From Emticicia sp965283955 (GTDB lineage: Bacteria; Bacteroidota; Bacteroidia; Cytophagales; Spirosomataceae): a stretch of DNA of 64,000 nucleotides. Shown here piece after piece: positions 25,222 to 34,139 of the stretch (its first letter is position 1; each line of letters begins with the position of its first letter). The stretch lies in NCBI GenBank assembly GCA_965283955.1, contig CBDIQW010000001.1:930001-994000 (forward strand), read 5' to 3'. The position numbers and the translations under genes are program-made. The notes under the pieces were generated by a model. It was given only the letters and a program-made list of their open reading frames with translations, did not search any database and was not told the origin of the DNA.

Positions 25222-26696
25222 ATGCAAAATCTCGACAAGCAAGTATCGCAGCGATTAACACGCCTTTACATGGTGGCACTCTTTGTGGTGGCACTGCTTT
25301 CGTTATTCGGACAAATGCTGATTCAGCGATCACTCAATGAGTCGAGCGATGATGCCCACGTCGTCAATTTAGCGGGTCGTCAACGTATGCTTAGTCAACG
25401 CCTCTGCAAGATGGCCATCTTACTAACCAATAAAACACAATTTGCCGAAGAAGCCTCTTTCTATGAAAATGACTTTAGCGAAACGCTCAACTTGTGGGTA
25501 AAATGTCATTATGGATTAAAAAATGGCAAACTTGGTTTAGATAAAACATATTTTGTGAAAAATAGTGCGGCAATACAAAACTTATTTAACGATTTAGAAC
25601 CAAAATTTCAAGTAATCAGCGTAAATGCCGATAGCGTCGCTCAAAAAATTTATACTAATAGAAGCAGCCACACCATTATCAGAAATATGCTGACCAATGA
25701 GCGAGATTTTTTGAAAATAATGGATAAAATTGTTTCTCAATATGATGTTGAAGCAAAAGAAAGGGTTGAAAATGTTAAGCGAATCGAATTTATACTTTTC
25801 GGATTTACGATTTTAACACTTGTACTCGAAGCTTTTCTGATTTTTATACCACTTGTCAGATATGTTCAGGAAGTTATTCTCAGAATTAAAGAATCTGAAA
25901 ATGAATTACAAGTAAAAAATCAACAACTCGAAGAAACCAACGAACAGCTTATTTCAACCCAAAAAGATTTAGTAAAAGCCACTGAAGAAAAATATTTACT
26001 GATTCGTAAAGAAGATAACACCCGCTCAACGGCACTTATAGAAGGACAAGAAGAAGAACGTAAACGCTTGGCTCGTGAATTGCACGACGGTATCGGTCAG
26101 ATGCTTACTGGCCTTAAACTCGACAGCGAACAACTAAAAAGTTTGCCTTTTGTAAATGAAAAACAAAGAAAATCATTTGAAGAACATCAAAAACTAATTG
26201 ACGAAACAATCGAAGCAACCCGGCACGGTTTCGTTCAATTTGATGCCTTCTGTTTTGACTGATTTTGGGCTTTCATCAGCAATCAGATTATTACTCGAAC
26301 GCACCGCTAAAGGAGCAGACTTTCGAGCTTCATTCAATGATTTGACTGATAATATTACGATTCCGAATAAAATTGAGAATAATTTGTATAGAATTACACA
26401 AGAAACGCTCAATAACATAATGAAGCACGCCAAAGCAAAAAAGGTGTCGATTACATTATCTAACGAAAAAAATAAGTACATTTCACTCGTGGTAATAGAT
26501 GACGGAAAAGGCTTTGACATGAAAAAAACCAAGAAAAGCCGAATTGGAGGAAATGGTTTGGGAAATCTACAAACGCGATGTCCGATTGCTCAACGGAACG
26601 ATTAAAATAGAATCAGAAGCAGGAAAAGGCACAAGTATTTTTGTAAAAATTCCGCTTGTAAATGATGAAGTCAGAGCAGCTCATCGGAATAATTAA
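25222..26696 (+). CDS. NarX/PilJ-type nitrate sensor histidine kinase, frameshifted
   Basis: Membrane sensor kinase of about 490 residues. Two transmembrane helices flank a periplasmic helical domain containing VVNLAGRQRMLSQRLCKMA, which resembles the nitrate-binding P-box of NarX and the PilJ-type sensor. A coiled-coil linker leads to a HisKA_3 dimerisation box with phospho-acceptor His in ERKRLARELHDGIGQM and an HATPase region (ITQETLNNIMKHAKAKKV, VVIDDGKGFD, NGLGNL). Frame slips near 26225 and 26570; both are repaired by one base, giving EATRTVSFNLMPSVL and RDVRLLNGTIKIESEAGKG. It is 44 bp upstream of its response regulator. Confidence 0.8.
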
Positions 26697-26740
26697 TCTA
26701 CCACAACCTATTATTTGCATCAACTAAACAAAACAATATA

Positions 26741-27394
26741 ATGACAAACAAAATTAAGTTACTTATCGTAGATGACCATGCGGTTGTGCGAAAGGGTATT
26801 CAGAATCTGCTCGAGGAAGAACCCAATATCGAAATTATCGGTGAAGCTTCCGATGGCATCGAAGCCATAGAAAAAGTAAAAACGCTTAAACCAACAATCG
26901 TACTTCTCGACCTTACAATGCCCCAAATGTCAGGCTTTGAAGTGGCCAAAATTATTTCGGATAAATACCCATCAACCAAATCTCTCATTTTTTCGATGCA
27001 CAATAACCCTGAATACATGGTTACATCGGTAGAGAATGGAGCAATGGGTTATTTACTAAAGGATACAAGCAAAGAAGAAATATTAAAGGCTTTGGAGAGT
27101 GTATCGGCGGGTAACAAATACTTCCCTCCCACGGTTTCAGCCATGATTATTGACGGGCTTTTGGCTCAACGCAAACAAAAAACTACGCCAAAATTAAAGA
27201 ATACCAGCTTATTTGCTAAAATCTCTAAAAAAGAGCGTGAAATCTTGAAATATATCACTGAAGGCTTGAGCAGTCAAGAGATTGCTGAAAAACTTTCACT
27301 GAGTGTTCGCACAGTTTCTAATCACAGAGCAAATATTCTCCGAAAAACCGATGTAAAAAATACGGCAGAGCTGGTGAGGTTGGCAGTGGAATAA
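26741..27394 (+). CDS. NarL-family (LuxR-type) response regulator
   Basis: A 217-residue cytoplasmic regulator. The receiver domain has acidic residues in LLIVDDHAVVRKG and phospho-acceptor Asp in VLLDLTMPQMSGFE near residue 57. The LuxR-type DNA-binding domain spans about 155-215 (KKEREILKYITEGLSSQEIA, LSVRTVSNHRANILRK). It is paired with the NarX-like kinase just upstream and followed by nirB. The NarL-like heptamer dyads at nirB, the nitrate reductase and the kinase itself are plausible binding sites. Targets are inferred. Confidence 0.88.
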   Translation: MTNKIKLLIVDDHAVVRKGIQNLLEEEPNIEIIGEASDGIEAIEKVKTLKPTIVLLDLTMPQMSGFEVAKIISDKYPSTKSLIFSMHNNPEYMVTSVENGAMGYLLKDTSKEEILKALESVSAGNKYFPPTVSAMIIDGLLAQRKQKTTPKLKNTSLFAKISKKEREILKYITEGLSSQEIAEKLSLSVRTVSNHRANILRKTDVKNTAELVRLAVE

Positions 27395-27485
27395 ATATCC
27401 CAAAAAGTAATGCCATATTTATTCTGCAATAAATACAATTTACCAAAATATTAACTAAAAAAATCAAATTTTACCAAATAAAAAC

Positions 27486-27516
27486 TTGTTTTTCACAAAA
27501 CCATAACATACATTTG
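27486..27516 (+). promoter_or_regulatory. Bacteroidota-type promoter of nirB
   Basis: TTG (27486-27488), 20-nt spacer, TACATTTG (27509-27516). The following bases GAATAA continue the 13-nt identity with the porin promoter. The predicted start point falls close to the NarL-type dyad. Confidence 0.6.
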
Positions 27517-27523
27517 AATAAAA

Positions 27524-27541
27524 ATGAGTATTTATACTTAT
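27524..27541 (+). promoter_or_regulatory. NarL-type dyad upstream of nirB
   Basis: ATGAGTA-TTTA-TACTTAT: both heptamers fit TACYYMT when read outward (TACTCAT and TACTTAT). Identical over 18 bases to the site at 18881-18898. Confidence 0.6.
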
Positions 27542-27562
27542 TAAAAAAGAAATTCAAGCATA

Positions 27563-27620
27563 ATTGAGTTCAGAATGGGGGAAACGTACTGAACCAATCA
27601 ATGTAGCAAACGTAGGAAAA
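27563..27620 (+). promoter_or_regulatory. nirB leader RNA element: TGGGGG hairpin and AAACGTAGG box
   Basis: GTTCAG (27568-27573) pairs with CTGAAC (27589-27594), extendable to TTG/CAA across a bulged A. The 15-nt loop contains TGGGGG and AAACGTA. Fourteen bases further comes AAACGTAGGAAAA (27608-27620), identical to the box in the porin leader and 11 nt before the ATG. The loop is larger than in the other members. Confidence 0.55.
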
Positions 27621-27631
27621 CATAATTCAAA

Positions 27632-30155
27632 ATGACAAACGGAACTAACATCCGTGTCGTTGTGGTGGGCAACGGCATGGTCGGTTATAAGTTTTGTGAG
27701 AAACTTATTGCCAAAGCCAAAGGTATTAACTTCGAAATTACAGTTTTTGGCGAAGAACCACGTCCAGCTTATGACCGTGTTCACCTTTCTGAATACTTCG
27801 CTGGAAAAACTGCAGAAGACCTTACGATGACAGCCGCTCGACTGGTACTTCGATAATGACATCAAACTTCACCTTTCTGATCCAATCACCAACATTGACC
27901 GTGAAGCAAAAACAGTTTCTTCGCATCATGGACTTACAATTCCTTACGATTATCTAATTTTAGCTACTGGTTCGGCTGCTTTCGTTCCACCTATTCCAGG
28001 TGTTGAAAAAGATGGAGTTTTTGTATATCGCACCATTGAGGACCTTGATATGATGCAAGAACACGCCAGAAAAGCTCGTAAAGGTGCGGTAATTGGTGGT
28101 GGATTATTGGGTTTGGAAGCCGCAAAAGCTCTTTTGGATTTAGGTTTAGAAGAAACGCATGTCATTGAGTTTGCCCCACGCCTCATGCCGCGGCAGATTG
28201 ACCAAGCTGGCTCTGATATTCTGAAAGCGAAACTTGAAACACTGGGTTTAAAGATACATTTGAGTAAAAATACGCAAGAAATTGCAGGCAATGGCGTGAT
28301 TTCGGCGATGAATTTTGTTGATGGCACAAAACTCGAAGTAGATATGCTTGTGATTTCGGCAGGTATCAAGCCTCGTGACGAAGTGGCTCGTTTATCTGGT
28401 TTGGAAGTTGGTTCTCGTGGCGGAATTGTGGTTAATGACAAACTTCAAACTTCTGACCCAAATATTTTTGCCATCGGAGAATGTGCTTTACACGACCACA
28501 TGATTTATGGATTGGTTGCTCCTGGCTACGAAATGGCTGATATTGTGGCTACTAATCTTTGTAATGGAACAAAGGAATTTAAGGCATTCGATATGTCAAC
28601 CAAGTTAAAATTAATTGGTGTTGATGTGGCAAGTTTCGGAAATGCTTTTATCTCGGAGCCTGACTGTCAAACGATTGTTTATGAAAACAAATCGAAAGGT
28701 ATTTATAAAAGAATTAATATCTCGAAAGATAATCAATTATTGCTGGGCGGAATCTTGGTTGGCGATGCCGAGCAATATAATATGCTTTTACAGACTACCA
28801 ACAATAAATTAGTGCTTCCGAAAGACCCAGAAAACTTGATTCTCGGTGCAAGAGGCGGTGAAGAAGAAGCTGGTGCAGGAGTCATAGGTTTGCCTGATGA
28901 TGCCTTGATTTGTTCGTGCGAAGCAGTAACAAAAGGGCAAATTTGCCACGAAGTTTCTGAAAATAGAGTATATAGCATCGATGGTTTGAAAAAATGTACC
29001 AGAGCAGGAACTGGTTGTGGTGGATGCGTGCCGATGGTGAAAGATTTGATGCTTGGAACAATGAAAGAACAAGGAATCTATGTAAGAAATGTGGTCTGTG
29101 AACATTTCGACCTCACCCGCCAAGAGCTTTTTGATTTAGTAAAAATCAACGAAATAAAGTCTTACGAAGGTGTGTTGGATAAATTCGGCAAGGGTGACGG
29201 TTGCGAAGTTTGTAAGCCCGCCGTAGCTTCGATTTTGGCGAGTCTTTGGAATGACATGATTCTTGCAAAAGGCAATGACATTGCTCAAGATTCAAACGAC
29301 CGTTTCTTGGCGAATATTCAAAAAGGAGGCACATATTCGGTTGTTCCAAGAATTCCTGGAGGGGAAATTACGCCCGATAAATTGATTGTGATAGGCTCGG
29401 TTGCTAAAAAATACAATCTCTATACAAAAATCACTGGCGGTCAACGAATCGACTTATTTGGAGCTCACCTCAACGATTTACCTGCTATTTGGAAAGAATT
29501 GATTACAGCAGGTTTCGAGTCAGGACACGCTTATGGGAAAGCTCTTCGGACTGTAAAATCTTGCGTTGGTTCTACTTGGTGTCGTTTTGGATTACACGAT
29601 TCGGTAACGTTTGCTGTTGAAGTAGAAAATCGCTACAAAGGCATCAGAGCCTCCACATAAATTCAAAGGAGGAGTTTCAGGTTGCGTAAGCGTGAATGTG
29701 CCGAAGCACAAGCAAAAGATTTCGGAATTATTGCTACCGAAAAAGGTTGGAATCTGTACGTTTGTGGTAATGGTGGAGCAAAACCACAACACGCTCAGTT
29801 GATTGCGGGCGATATTTCAAAAGAAGAATGTGTAAAATACCTTGATAGATTCTTGATGTTTTATATCAAAACTGCCGAACCTTTAACTCGTACTGCTACT
29901 TGGCTAAACAAAATGGATGGTGGCATTACTTATCTGAAAAACGTTGTGGTCAACGACAGTCTCGGAATTGCAAAGGAATTAGAAGCAGAAATGGCGAGTT
30001 TAATTGGCAACTATAAATGCGAATGGAAAGAAGCCATTGAAAATGACAGTATTCGTCAAAGATTTAATCATTTTGTAAATGCTCCAGAAATGAAAGACCC
30101 AAGTGTAGTTTTCACGCCTTTACGTGACCAAAAACGTGCTTTGGAGTGGAAGTAA
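27632..30155 (+). CDS. nirB: Nitrite reductase [NAD(P)H] large subunit, frameshifted
   Basis: Siroheme nitrite reductase, about 840 residues when repaired, reducing nitrite to ammonium with NAD(P)H. Order: FAD domain (VVVVGNGMVGYKFCEKL; PAYDRVHLSEYFAGK), NAD domain (GAVIGGGLLGLEAAKAL), BFD 2Fe-2S domain (LICSCEAVTKGQICHEV, GTGCGGCVPM), second BFD-like stretch, ferredoxin-like half domain (GGTYSVVPRIPGGEITPDKL) and the siroheme/4Fe-4S ligands CVGSTWC and GCVREC. Frame slips near 27840, 29655 and 29690; translation on either side is continuous with the family. It is followed by nirD and preceded by the nitrate two-component system. Confidence 0.9.
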
Positions 30156-30245
30156 AACAGTTAGCGATTAGCGATTTTTGACGAAATGTTTAGGTTTATA
30201 GTTCAAAATTTAAAAATGATTTAAAAGAATCTTAATAAAAATACA

Positions 30246-30261
30246 CTCTTTGGGGGAAGAG
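30246..30261 (+). promoter_or_regulatory. nirD leader hairpin with TGGGGG hexaloop
   Basis: CTCTT-TGGGGG-AAGAG, a perfect 5-bp stem, ending 5 nt before the nirD start codon (ATG 30267). Position and loop match the porin-leader hairpins. It would cover the ribosome landing region. Confidence 0.6.
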
Positions 30262-30266
30262 GCATT

Positions 30267-30611
30267 ATGACAATAGAAACAACCACAGAAACATGGGTAT
30301 TAGCCTGTTCGACGACTCAAATACCTGAAAATGGTGGGGGCTGCGTTTTGATAAATGGCGAGCAAATTGCGATTTTCAATTTCTCTCGTCGAGGTGAATG
30401 GTATGCTACTCAAAATCTTTGTCCACATCGCCAACAAATGGTTTTATCAAGAGGTATGATAGGCTCAGTAGGAGAAGAACCAAAAGTTGCGTGTCCGTTT
30501 CACAAGAAAACCTTTTCGCTCGAATCAGGTGCTTGTTTGAGTGGAGACGACTACAAAATTAAGACTTATCCAGTAAAAATTGAAGATGGAATGGTATTTG
30601 TAAGTATTTAA
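30267..30611 (+). CDS. nirD: Nitrite reductase small subunit, Rieske-type
   Basis: Small subunit of NirBD, 114 residues, with a Rieske-like 2Fe-2S fold. Both metal motifs are present: CPHRQ near residue 52 and CPFHKK near 75; some NirD proteins lack these ligands, so this one may bind a cluster. It starts 111 bp after nirB. The hairpin at 30246-30261 lies immediately before its ATG, suggesting that its translation is tuned separately from nirB. Cytoplasmic. Confidence 0.9.
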   Translation: MTIETTTETWVLACSTTQIPENGGGCVLINGEQIAIFNFSRRGEWYATQNLCPHRQQMVLSRGMIGSVGEEPKVACPFHKKTFSLESGACLSGDDYKIKTYPVKIEDGMVFVSI

Positions 30612-30663
30612 TGGTAAGTAAAAGTTGCATAACTTTTGCAATTCATCATAGGTTAAAGTATTC

Positions 30664-30696
30664 GGAAAGACTCTTTGGTATTCAAAGGGTCTTTTT
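30664..30696 (+). terminator. Intrinsic terminator of the nirBD transcript
   Basis: AAAGACTCTTTG pairs with CAAAGGGTCTTT around GTATT, followed by a T-run. Confidence 0.8.
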
Positions 30697-30718
30697 TATA
30701 CCCCAATATTAATGCTTA

Positions 30719-30760
30719 CAAAAGCCAAAACCCTCTAAATTTAAAAGGTTTTGGCTTTTG
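30719..30760. terminator. 14-bp perfect dyad, bidirectional terminator
   Basis: CAAAAGCCAAAACC (30719-30732) pairs perfectly with GGTTTTGGCTTTTG (30747-30760). Its presence downstream of 30775-30981 is the main hint that something is transcribed from the minus strand there. Confidence 0.65.
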
Positions 30761-30774
30761 TAATAGTATAGATA

Positions 30775-30981
30775 CTACTTCGATTTTACTCTCTTTACCT
30801 CATACGAAACCCAAATCGTTGTTTTACATTCGATAGCAGTTGATTTTAAACCCGCACCATTAGTTGCTCCTTTAGCAGATTGGGGCACAACTCTTCCATC
30901 AGACAATGTAAATATCCTTCCATCAACCCACCTAATCAAAAAAGCAATCTTTTTTCTGAGTTTTTTTTCAAAAAAAGACAA
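30775..30981 (-). CDS. Doubtful small ORF, possibly a gene remnant
   Basis: Up to 68 residues with only a TTG start. The part from about residue 18 (WVDGRIFTLSDGRVVPQSAK) reads like normal protein and ends just before a good terminator, but the N-terminus is lysine- and phenylalanine-rich and sits in homopolymer runs, so the true start may be lost. I do not recognise a family. It could be a short unknown protein, the tail of a decayed gene, or chance. Confidence 0.3.
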   Translation of the reverse strand: MSFFEKKLRKKIAFLIRWVDGRIFTLSDGRVVPQSAKGATNGAGLKSTAIECKTTIWVSYEVKRVKSK

Positions 30982-31102
30982 AAAATTATTTATGTGTAGC
31001 TGCCGTTCGGCTTTTTTTCAGATAGCAAAACTATCTATCGGCAAAAAGCGTTTATCAATCATAGCACGTCGATTTCTGTTAATTTTTTGATCAAAATATC
31101 CC

Positions 31103-32207
31103 ATGAAAGGTTTCCGTTTTTCTGAGTTTAAACCCGAAATGAAGGGTGATAATAAATTTGAGCAACTACTCAATATTTTCCAGCAATTACTCCTCATTAC
31201 GGCGGGCGATGTAAGTCAGGCTCTTGCCTATATGAGCGACCTCGACCGTCAATATCAGCTCACGAGCGACGAATACGGCATGGCCAACTTTATTGATGAC
31301 CTCAAGAAAAAAGGCTACATCACCGAGGAGAATCAAGAAGCAGGAACTTTTAAAATGACTGCTAAAAGCGAGCAGAGTATCAGAAAACAATCACTTGATG
31401 AAATCTTCGGTAAACTCAAACGTACCAAATCAAGCGGCAGCCACCACACGCCATACACAGGTACGGGTGATGAAGCTCAGTAGCGATATTCGCTCATTTC
31501 AGTTTGGCGATACGCTCGACCAAATCTCAATGACTGAATCTCTAAAAAATGCACAAATCAATGGTGGAATTGATGATTTTATGTTGCTCGAAAGCGACTT
31601 GGAAGTAGTCGACCGTGAATCAAAAATTCAAACTTCAACCGTATTGATGATTGATATTTCGCACTCAATGATTCTCTACGGCGAAGACAGAATAACTCCC
31701 GCCAAGAAAGTAGCATTGGCTTTAGCCGAGCTGATTCGCACAAAATACCCAAAGGACACACTTGATATTTTGGTTTTCGGAAACGATGCTTGGCAAATAC
31801 AACTCAAAGATATTCCTTACCTCGAAGTGGGACCTTATCATACTAATACAGTAGCTGGTTTAGAGCTGGCAATGGATTTGTTGCGTAGAAGAAAAACCAA
31901 AAACAAACAAGTTTTTATGATTACTGATGGCAAGCCAACTTGCTTGAAAGAAGGCATTAATTACTATAAAAATAGCTTCGGACTCGACCGCAAAATTGTA
32001 AACAAAACCCTCACGATTGCCGCACAAGCACGTCGTTTGGAGATTCCGATTACAACCTTTATGATTGCAACAGACCCTTATCTCAAGCAATTTGTCCAAC
32101 AATTCACGCAAGTGAACAATGGTCGAGCCTATTATAGTGGCTTAAATGGTTTGGGTGGTTTTGTTTTGGAAGATTTCCAACGAAATAGGAGAAAAAATGT
32201 GAAGTAA
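31103..32207 (+). CDS. VWA domain-containing protein, frameshifted
   Basis: About 370 residues. The N-terminal helical part (FEQLLNIFQQLLLITAGDVS) resembles the Bacteroidota VWA protein usually found with MoxR-like ATPases. The VWA domain holds the MIDAS residues in LMIDISHSMILYGEDRITPA and the later FMITDGKPTCLK. The frame slips near 31470: PYTGTGDE belongs directly before FQFGDTLDQISMTES, so there is one gene. Likely cytoplasmic and metal-binding; the partner ATPase is not in this window. Downstream come nth and a MOSC protein on the same strand. Confidence 0.8.
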
Positions 32208-32226
32208 AACAAGTTTTTAACTTGTT
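32208..32226. repeat. ACAAGTT palindrome
   Basis: AACAAGTT (32208-32215) and AACTTGTT (32219-32226) directly after the VWA stop codon; same core as 7560-7620 and 11731-11749. Confidence 0.45.
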
Positions 32227-32245
32227 TTTAAATAATCGTTTAAAA

Positions 32246-32905
32246 ATGCAAAAAAAAGAACGTTACGCAGCCTTAGTCCAATATTTTAGTAAAAATTACC
32301 CAGAAGCTGAAACAGAGCTTGTTTATACCAATCCATATGAATTATTGGTTGCCGTTATTCTCTCGGCACAATGTACTGACAAGCGAGTAAATATTGTTAC
32401 CCAAAAACTTTTTCCTCGCTTTCCTACGCCTGAAAGTTTGGCAGCATCAACTGCCGATGAGGTTTTTGAATATATCAGAAGCGTAAGTTATCCCAATAAC
32501 AAAGCCAAACACTTGGTCGGAATGGCTCGTATTTTGGTCAATGATTTTAATTCGGAAGTACCAAATACGATTGAAGATTTACAAAAAATGCCAGGCGTTG
32601 GGCGTAAAACTGCCAACGTGATCGTTTCAGTAATTTTCAATCAACCAGCAATGGCCGTTGATACGCACGTTTTTAGGGTTTCGCATCGCTTAGGTTTAGT
32701 GCCAAAAACTGCAAAAACGCCACTTTTAGTAGAAAAACAATTAATCAAACACATTCCGAAAGATAAAATTGCAGTGGCTCATCATTGGCTTATTTTGCAT
32801 GGCCGCTATATCTGCGTAGCACGCACACCCAAATGCGGAGAATGTAATCTAAAACCATTTTGCCAAGCCTTCGAAAAACAAAAATTTGATACGCCTCATT
32901 TATAA
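32246..32905 (+). CDS. nth: Endonuclease III
   Basis: DNA glycosylase/AP lyase for oxidised pyrimidines, 219 residues, the usual length. The helix-hairpin-helix MPGVGRKTANVIVS near residue 115 contains the catalytic lysine; the catalytic Asp is in AMAVDTHVFRVSHRLG near 138, and four cysteines (CVARTPKCGECNLKPFC) bind the 4Fe-4S cluster. ATG 32246 fits the family start; an upstream in-frame TTG is part of the AACTTGTT repeat. Confidence 0.95.
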   Translation: MQKKERYAALVQYFSKNYPEAETELVYTNPYELLVAVILSAQCTDKRVNIVTQKLFPRFPTPESLAASTADEVFEYIRSVSYPNNKAKHLVGMARILVNDFNSEVPNTIEDLQKMPGVGRKTANVIVSVIFNQPAMAVDTHVFRVSHRLGLVPKTAKTPLLVEKQLIKHIPKDKIAVAHHWLILHGRYICVARTPKCGECNLKPFCQAFEKQKFDTPHL

Positions 32906-32908
32906 ATT

Positions 32909-33388
32909 ATGGAAATAAAAGAATTGATGAAAACCTTCGCCCACGCAGGTAAAGTAGAATGGCTAAGTTATCGACCTGGCCCAACTTCTCGTGGAGAAAT
33001 TGTGGCAGTCGAAGAAATAGAAGTTTCAGAGAAAAAAGGCATCGAAGGCGATAGATATAAAGGCAGCAGTAAAAAACGCCAAGTAACACTCATTCAAGCC
33101 GAGCATATTGAAGTGGTGGCTAAAATGCTCCAAAAAGATAACATAGACCCATCGCTGCTGCGTAGAAACATTGTCGTATCGGGACTTAATATTTTGGCTC
33201 TCAATAATTTAGAATTCAAAATCGGAGAAGCAATCTTGAAAATGACGGGCTACTGTCACCCTTGCAGCCGTATGGGACAAAACCTTGGAACAGGTGGCTA
33301 CAACGCCATGCGTGGACACGGTGGCATTACGTGTATGGTCATTAAAGGTGGAAAAATCAAAATTGGAGATTCGGTGAGTTTAGTTTAA
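32909..33388 (+). CDS. MOSC domain-containing protein
   Basis: A 159-residue MOSC (molybdenum cofactor sulfurase C-terminal) protein. Signatures: GIEGDRYKG near residue 45, VTLIQAEHIEVV near 60, LLRRNIVVSGLNI near 85, and the conserved cysteine in GYCHPCSRMGQNL near 115. MOSC proteins handle sulfur or molybdenum-cofactor ligands; those resembling YiiM help reduce N-hydroxylated compounds. It begins 3 bp after nth, so translation is probably coupled. A link to the molybdenum nitrate reductase is possible but not shown. Confidence 0.8.
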   Translation: MEIKELMKTFAHAGKVEWLSYRPGPTSRGEIVAVEEIEVSEKKGIEGDRYKGSSKKRQVTLIQAEHIEVVAKMLQKDNIDPSLLRRNIVVSGLNILALNNLEFKIGEAILKMTGYCHPCSRMGQNLGTGGYNAMRGHGGITCMVIKGGKIKIGDSVSLV

Positions 33389-34038
33389 AAACCTGCGATA
33401 ATTGCTTGTAAAGTTGGCTCATCAACGGTGTGTTTTCCTTGAAAACACACAATTTTTGGATTGATGTCTTCAATCATTGCTGCTCTAAATTGCTCTGATA
33501 CTTCAGGATAAGCCACCAAAAATTCGTCTTTATCGCCATAAATATAGTAAGTTTCTACATTTTTTAGTTGTTCTGGCTCTATTACTTCTCTGATTCCATT
33601 GCTGAAAAATCCTGCCCAAAGTAGCAACCGATTACACTTGATTATACCAGCACCAAACCATCGACAAACCGTTGCACAACCTTGTGAAAAACCCAAAATA
33701 TTTATCTTAACTTTACTCAAATCATGGTTTTTCAGTAAACTTTCATAAAGTGAGTTCAAATAATCATTATTATCATCTATTTCTGGCTGGCGTAATTCAC
33801 GAGTCATCCAAGAAGCCCCTACTCTCTTAAAATTATCGTCTAAATAAAATCTTGATGGAGCTTCGGGTGCAACGATAAAAGTCTCATTATCAACAACATT
33901 GGTAAATTTACGAATAAAATATTGCGATAATTGCCCATACCCATGCACCACAAACCAAATCGTTTTGGTGTTTTCGTTCAACTCTCCCAAAGTATAATAT
34001 CGTGCTGTTCGCTCTATTTTTATTTGATGCTCATTCAT
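33385..34038 (-). CDS. Alpha/beta hydrolase (phospholipase/carboxylesterase-like)
   Basis: A 217-residue cytoplasmic esterase-like protein. The oxyanion stretch WFVVHGYGQLSQYF is near residue 27, the nucleophile elbow GFSQGCAT near 120, the acid in YIYGDKDEFL near 165 and the histidine in GKHTVDEPTL near 200. ATG 34038 was chosen since upstream residues have no family character. It overlaps the MOSC gene end by 4 bp in convergent orientation. Substrate unknown. Confidence 0.75.
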   Translation of the reverse strand: MNEHQIKIERTARYYTLGELNENTKTIWFVVHGYGQLSQYFIRKFTNVVDNETFIVAPEAPSRFYLDDNFKRVGASWMTRELRQPEIDDNNDYLNSLYESLLKNHDLSKVKINILGFSQGCATVCRWFGAGIIKCNRLLLWAGFFSNGIREVIEPEQLKNVETYYIYGDKDEFLVAYPEVSEQFRAAMIEDINPKIVCFQGKHTVDEPTLQAIIAGF

Positions 34039-34110
34039 GTTTAATGATTGATTGAGACAATGTTTGAATGAATATACTTTTGTTTTACTCCGTTCTAACA
34101 ACTCCGTTTT

Positions 34111-34136
34111 AATTCTACATTCCAAATTCTACATTC
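34111..34136. repeat. Direct word repeat ATTCTACATTC x2
   Basis: ATTCTACATTC occurs twice around CAA, just upstream of the hydrolase and at the end of the SUI1-like gene. A short word repeat like others in the window. Confidence 0.45.
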
Positions 34137-34139
34137 TTT

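Larger units (their letters stand above)
30612..31102. other. Gap with two terminators and one doubtful small ORF
   Basis: About 490 bp between nirD and the VWA gene. It contains the nirD terminator (30664-30696), a long dyad (30719-30760), the doubtful ORF 30775-30981 on the minus strand, and a small GC hairpin TGCCGTTCGGC followed by a T-run (31002-31020). Confidence 0.6.

Noticed and set aside
26198..26696. Separate HATPase gene after the kinase
   Set aside because: It directly continues the kinase family sequence after a one-base slip, so it is the same gene.
27838..29690. Programmed frameshifting in nirB and other genes
   Set aside because: Slips are scattered, of both signs, without slippery heptamers plus downstream structure, and affect unrelated genes; assembly error is simpler.
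30332..30345. TGGGGG within the nirD coding sequence as another hexaloop hairpin
   Set aside because: The flanks are not complementary.
31395..32207. Separate VWA gene starting at 31395
   Set aside because: Its first 25 residues are an out-of-frame reading of the upstream part; PYTGTGDE then FQFGDTLDQ is one protein.
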